This document shows positions 5,404-5,878 of a DNA stretch of 5,878 nt, in pieces (within the stretch, counting starts at the first letter, position 1; each line of letters begins with the position of its first letter). Where the stretch lies: assembly GCA_964534845.1 (NCBI GenBank), contig CAZHPV010000098.1, positions 1 to 5,878 on the forward strand. The letters run 5' to 3'. The notes under the pieces are model-generated. The model did not search any database. It was given only the letters and a program-made list of their open reading frames with translations, and was not told the origin of the DNA. Position numbers and translations under genes: made by a program. Source of the stretch: CALCKU01 sp964534845 (lineage in GTDB: Bacteria > Pseudomonadota > Alphaproteobacteria > Caulobacterales > Maricaulaceae).

Positions 5404-5878
5404 ATGTCGACACCATTAGAATCACCTCAGAATTCTGCTCTAGGTTCCAAAACCGAGAGTCCGCATTTTGTTTTGATCGTTACGGACAATCTTGAGATTT
5501 CAGTAAATGTCGCAAAAGAGCTTCACAGGATTGGCCATCATACAAAACTGGCCCTATTTGACGGCGAAACCCTTGGCGAGCTCCCCGCAACAGCCCCCAG
5601 TGCTACGCTTTTCGTATTCTCTGACTATATCGAACATTTAAATGAGCTGACCCAAAATATCAGGGACACGTTTCCCCGTAGCAACCAGCCTATCATAGCG
5701 ATGATAAATCGTATTGGCGATCTTAAGAATAATACATTTGATTCCGTTTTGTTTGCACCAGCCCATCCGTCGCAAATATCTACCCGCGTCAACTCCATGA
5801 TCCGGCTTCAAGAAATGGAACGCGAAATTACATTGCGCACACAAACTCTAGCCGAAGATTTTGACATCACCCATACAT
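5404..5878 (+). CDS. N-terminal part of a protein with a degenerate receiver (REC-like) domain; 3' end outside window
   Basis: An open frame of 158 codons runs off the right edge. The ATG at 5404 is the first possible start after the in-frame stop at 5341-5343, so the start is well constrained although no SD is close. After about 20 polar residues the sequence has the alternating strand/helix pattern of a response-regulator receiver. Strand 1 is FVLIVTDN (22-29), with one acidic residue (D28) where true receivers have two. Strand 3 is TLFVFSD (68-74), D74 being near the phospho-acceptor position. Strand 4 is QPIIAMIN (95-102). Strand 5 is SVLFAPAHP (114-122), where the invariant Lys-Pro is replaced by Ala-Pro. 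The domain ends in a charged, probably coiled helix (RVNSMIRLQEMEREITLRTQ, 128-147) typical of a signalling linker. An output domain such as GGDEF, EAL or a kinase would lie beyond the window; that is inference. Phosphorylation by a classical mechanism is doubtful. Confidence 0.65.
   Translation, partial: MSTPLESPQNSALGSKTESPHFVLIVTDNLEISVNVAKELHRIGHHTKLALFDGETLGELPATAPSATLFVFSDYIEHLNELTQNIRDTFPRSNQPIIAMINRIGDLKNNTFDSVLFAPAHPSQISTRVNSMIRLQEMEREITLRTQTLAEDFDITHT

Noticed and set aside
5341..5406. Read-through of the peptidase TAG into the receiver gene, which is in the same reading frame
   Set aside because: The frames agree, but the peptidase already ends where ACE-type proteins end (about LQAENK), and the downstream protein has its own ATG. 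A one-in-three frame match is not evidence for recoding.
5638..5844. Antisense open frame of 68 codons opposite the receiver gene
   Set aside because: It has no recognisable protein features and lies wholly opposite a coding frame with clear fold pattern, so it is a shadow frame.

Overview
The window looks like chromosomal DNA from a bacterium, most likely an alphaproteobacterium of moderate GC (high forties percent by eye). The evidence is the gene repertoire: an XRE/cupin-type regulator tail, ThrC, a ferrochelatase without a C-terminal cysteine cluster, and an M2 (ACE-like) lipoprotein peptidase. A marine Maricaulales/Hyphomonadales-type lineage would fit, but this is inference from protein flavour and not a search result. 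I see no mobile element, tRNA, rRNA, CRISPR array or phage gene.

Layout. (1) Positions 2-181 (+) hold the 3' end of a cupin-domain protein, probably an HTH-cupin regulator. (2) Positions 182-306 are a leader region with a TATAAT box, a 10-bp direct repeat of 12-bp period and a small hairpin. (3) Positions 307-1659 (+) are threonine synthase, thrC. (4) Positions 1659-2312 (+) are a P-loop, shikimate-kinase-like protein that starts on the last base of the thrC stop codon (TAATG) and so is very probably translationally coupled to it. (5) Positions 2338-3348 (-) are ferrochelatase, hemH, convergent with the pair after only 25 bp. (6) Positions 3349-3477 are a divergent promoter region, including a hairpin that carries the hemH Shine-Dalgarno in its loop. 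(7) Positions 3478-5343 (+) are an M2 family, ACE-like zinc peptidyl-dipeptidase lipoprotein with all key active-site residues. (8) From 5404 (+) to the window end runs the N-terminal part of a protein with a degenerate response-regulator receiver domain; it is cut by the window edge.

How the genes relate. ThrC makes threonine from O-phosphohomoserine. The coupled P-loop protein has a kinase fold but has lost the shikimate-binding GGG signature. The pair parallels the domain content of the animal protein THNSL1, where a shikimate-kinase-like domain is fused to a threonine-synthase-like domain. That is the most interesting point in the window. HemH (last step of protoheme synthesis), the peptidase and the receiver protein have no evident pathway link with each other.
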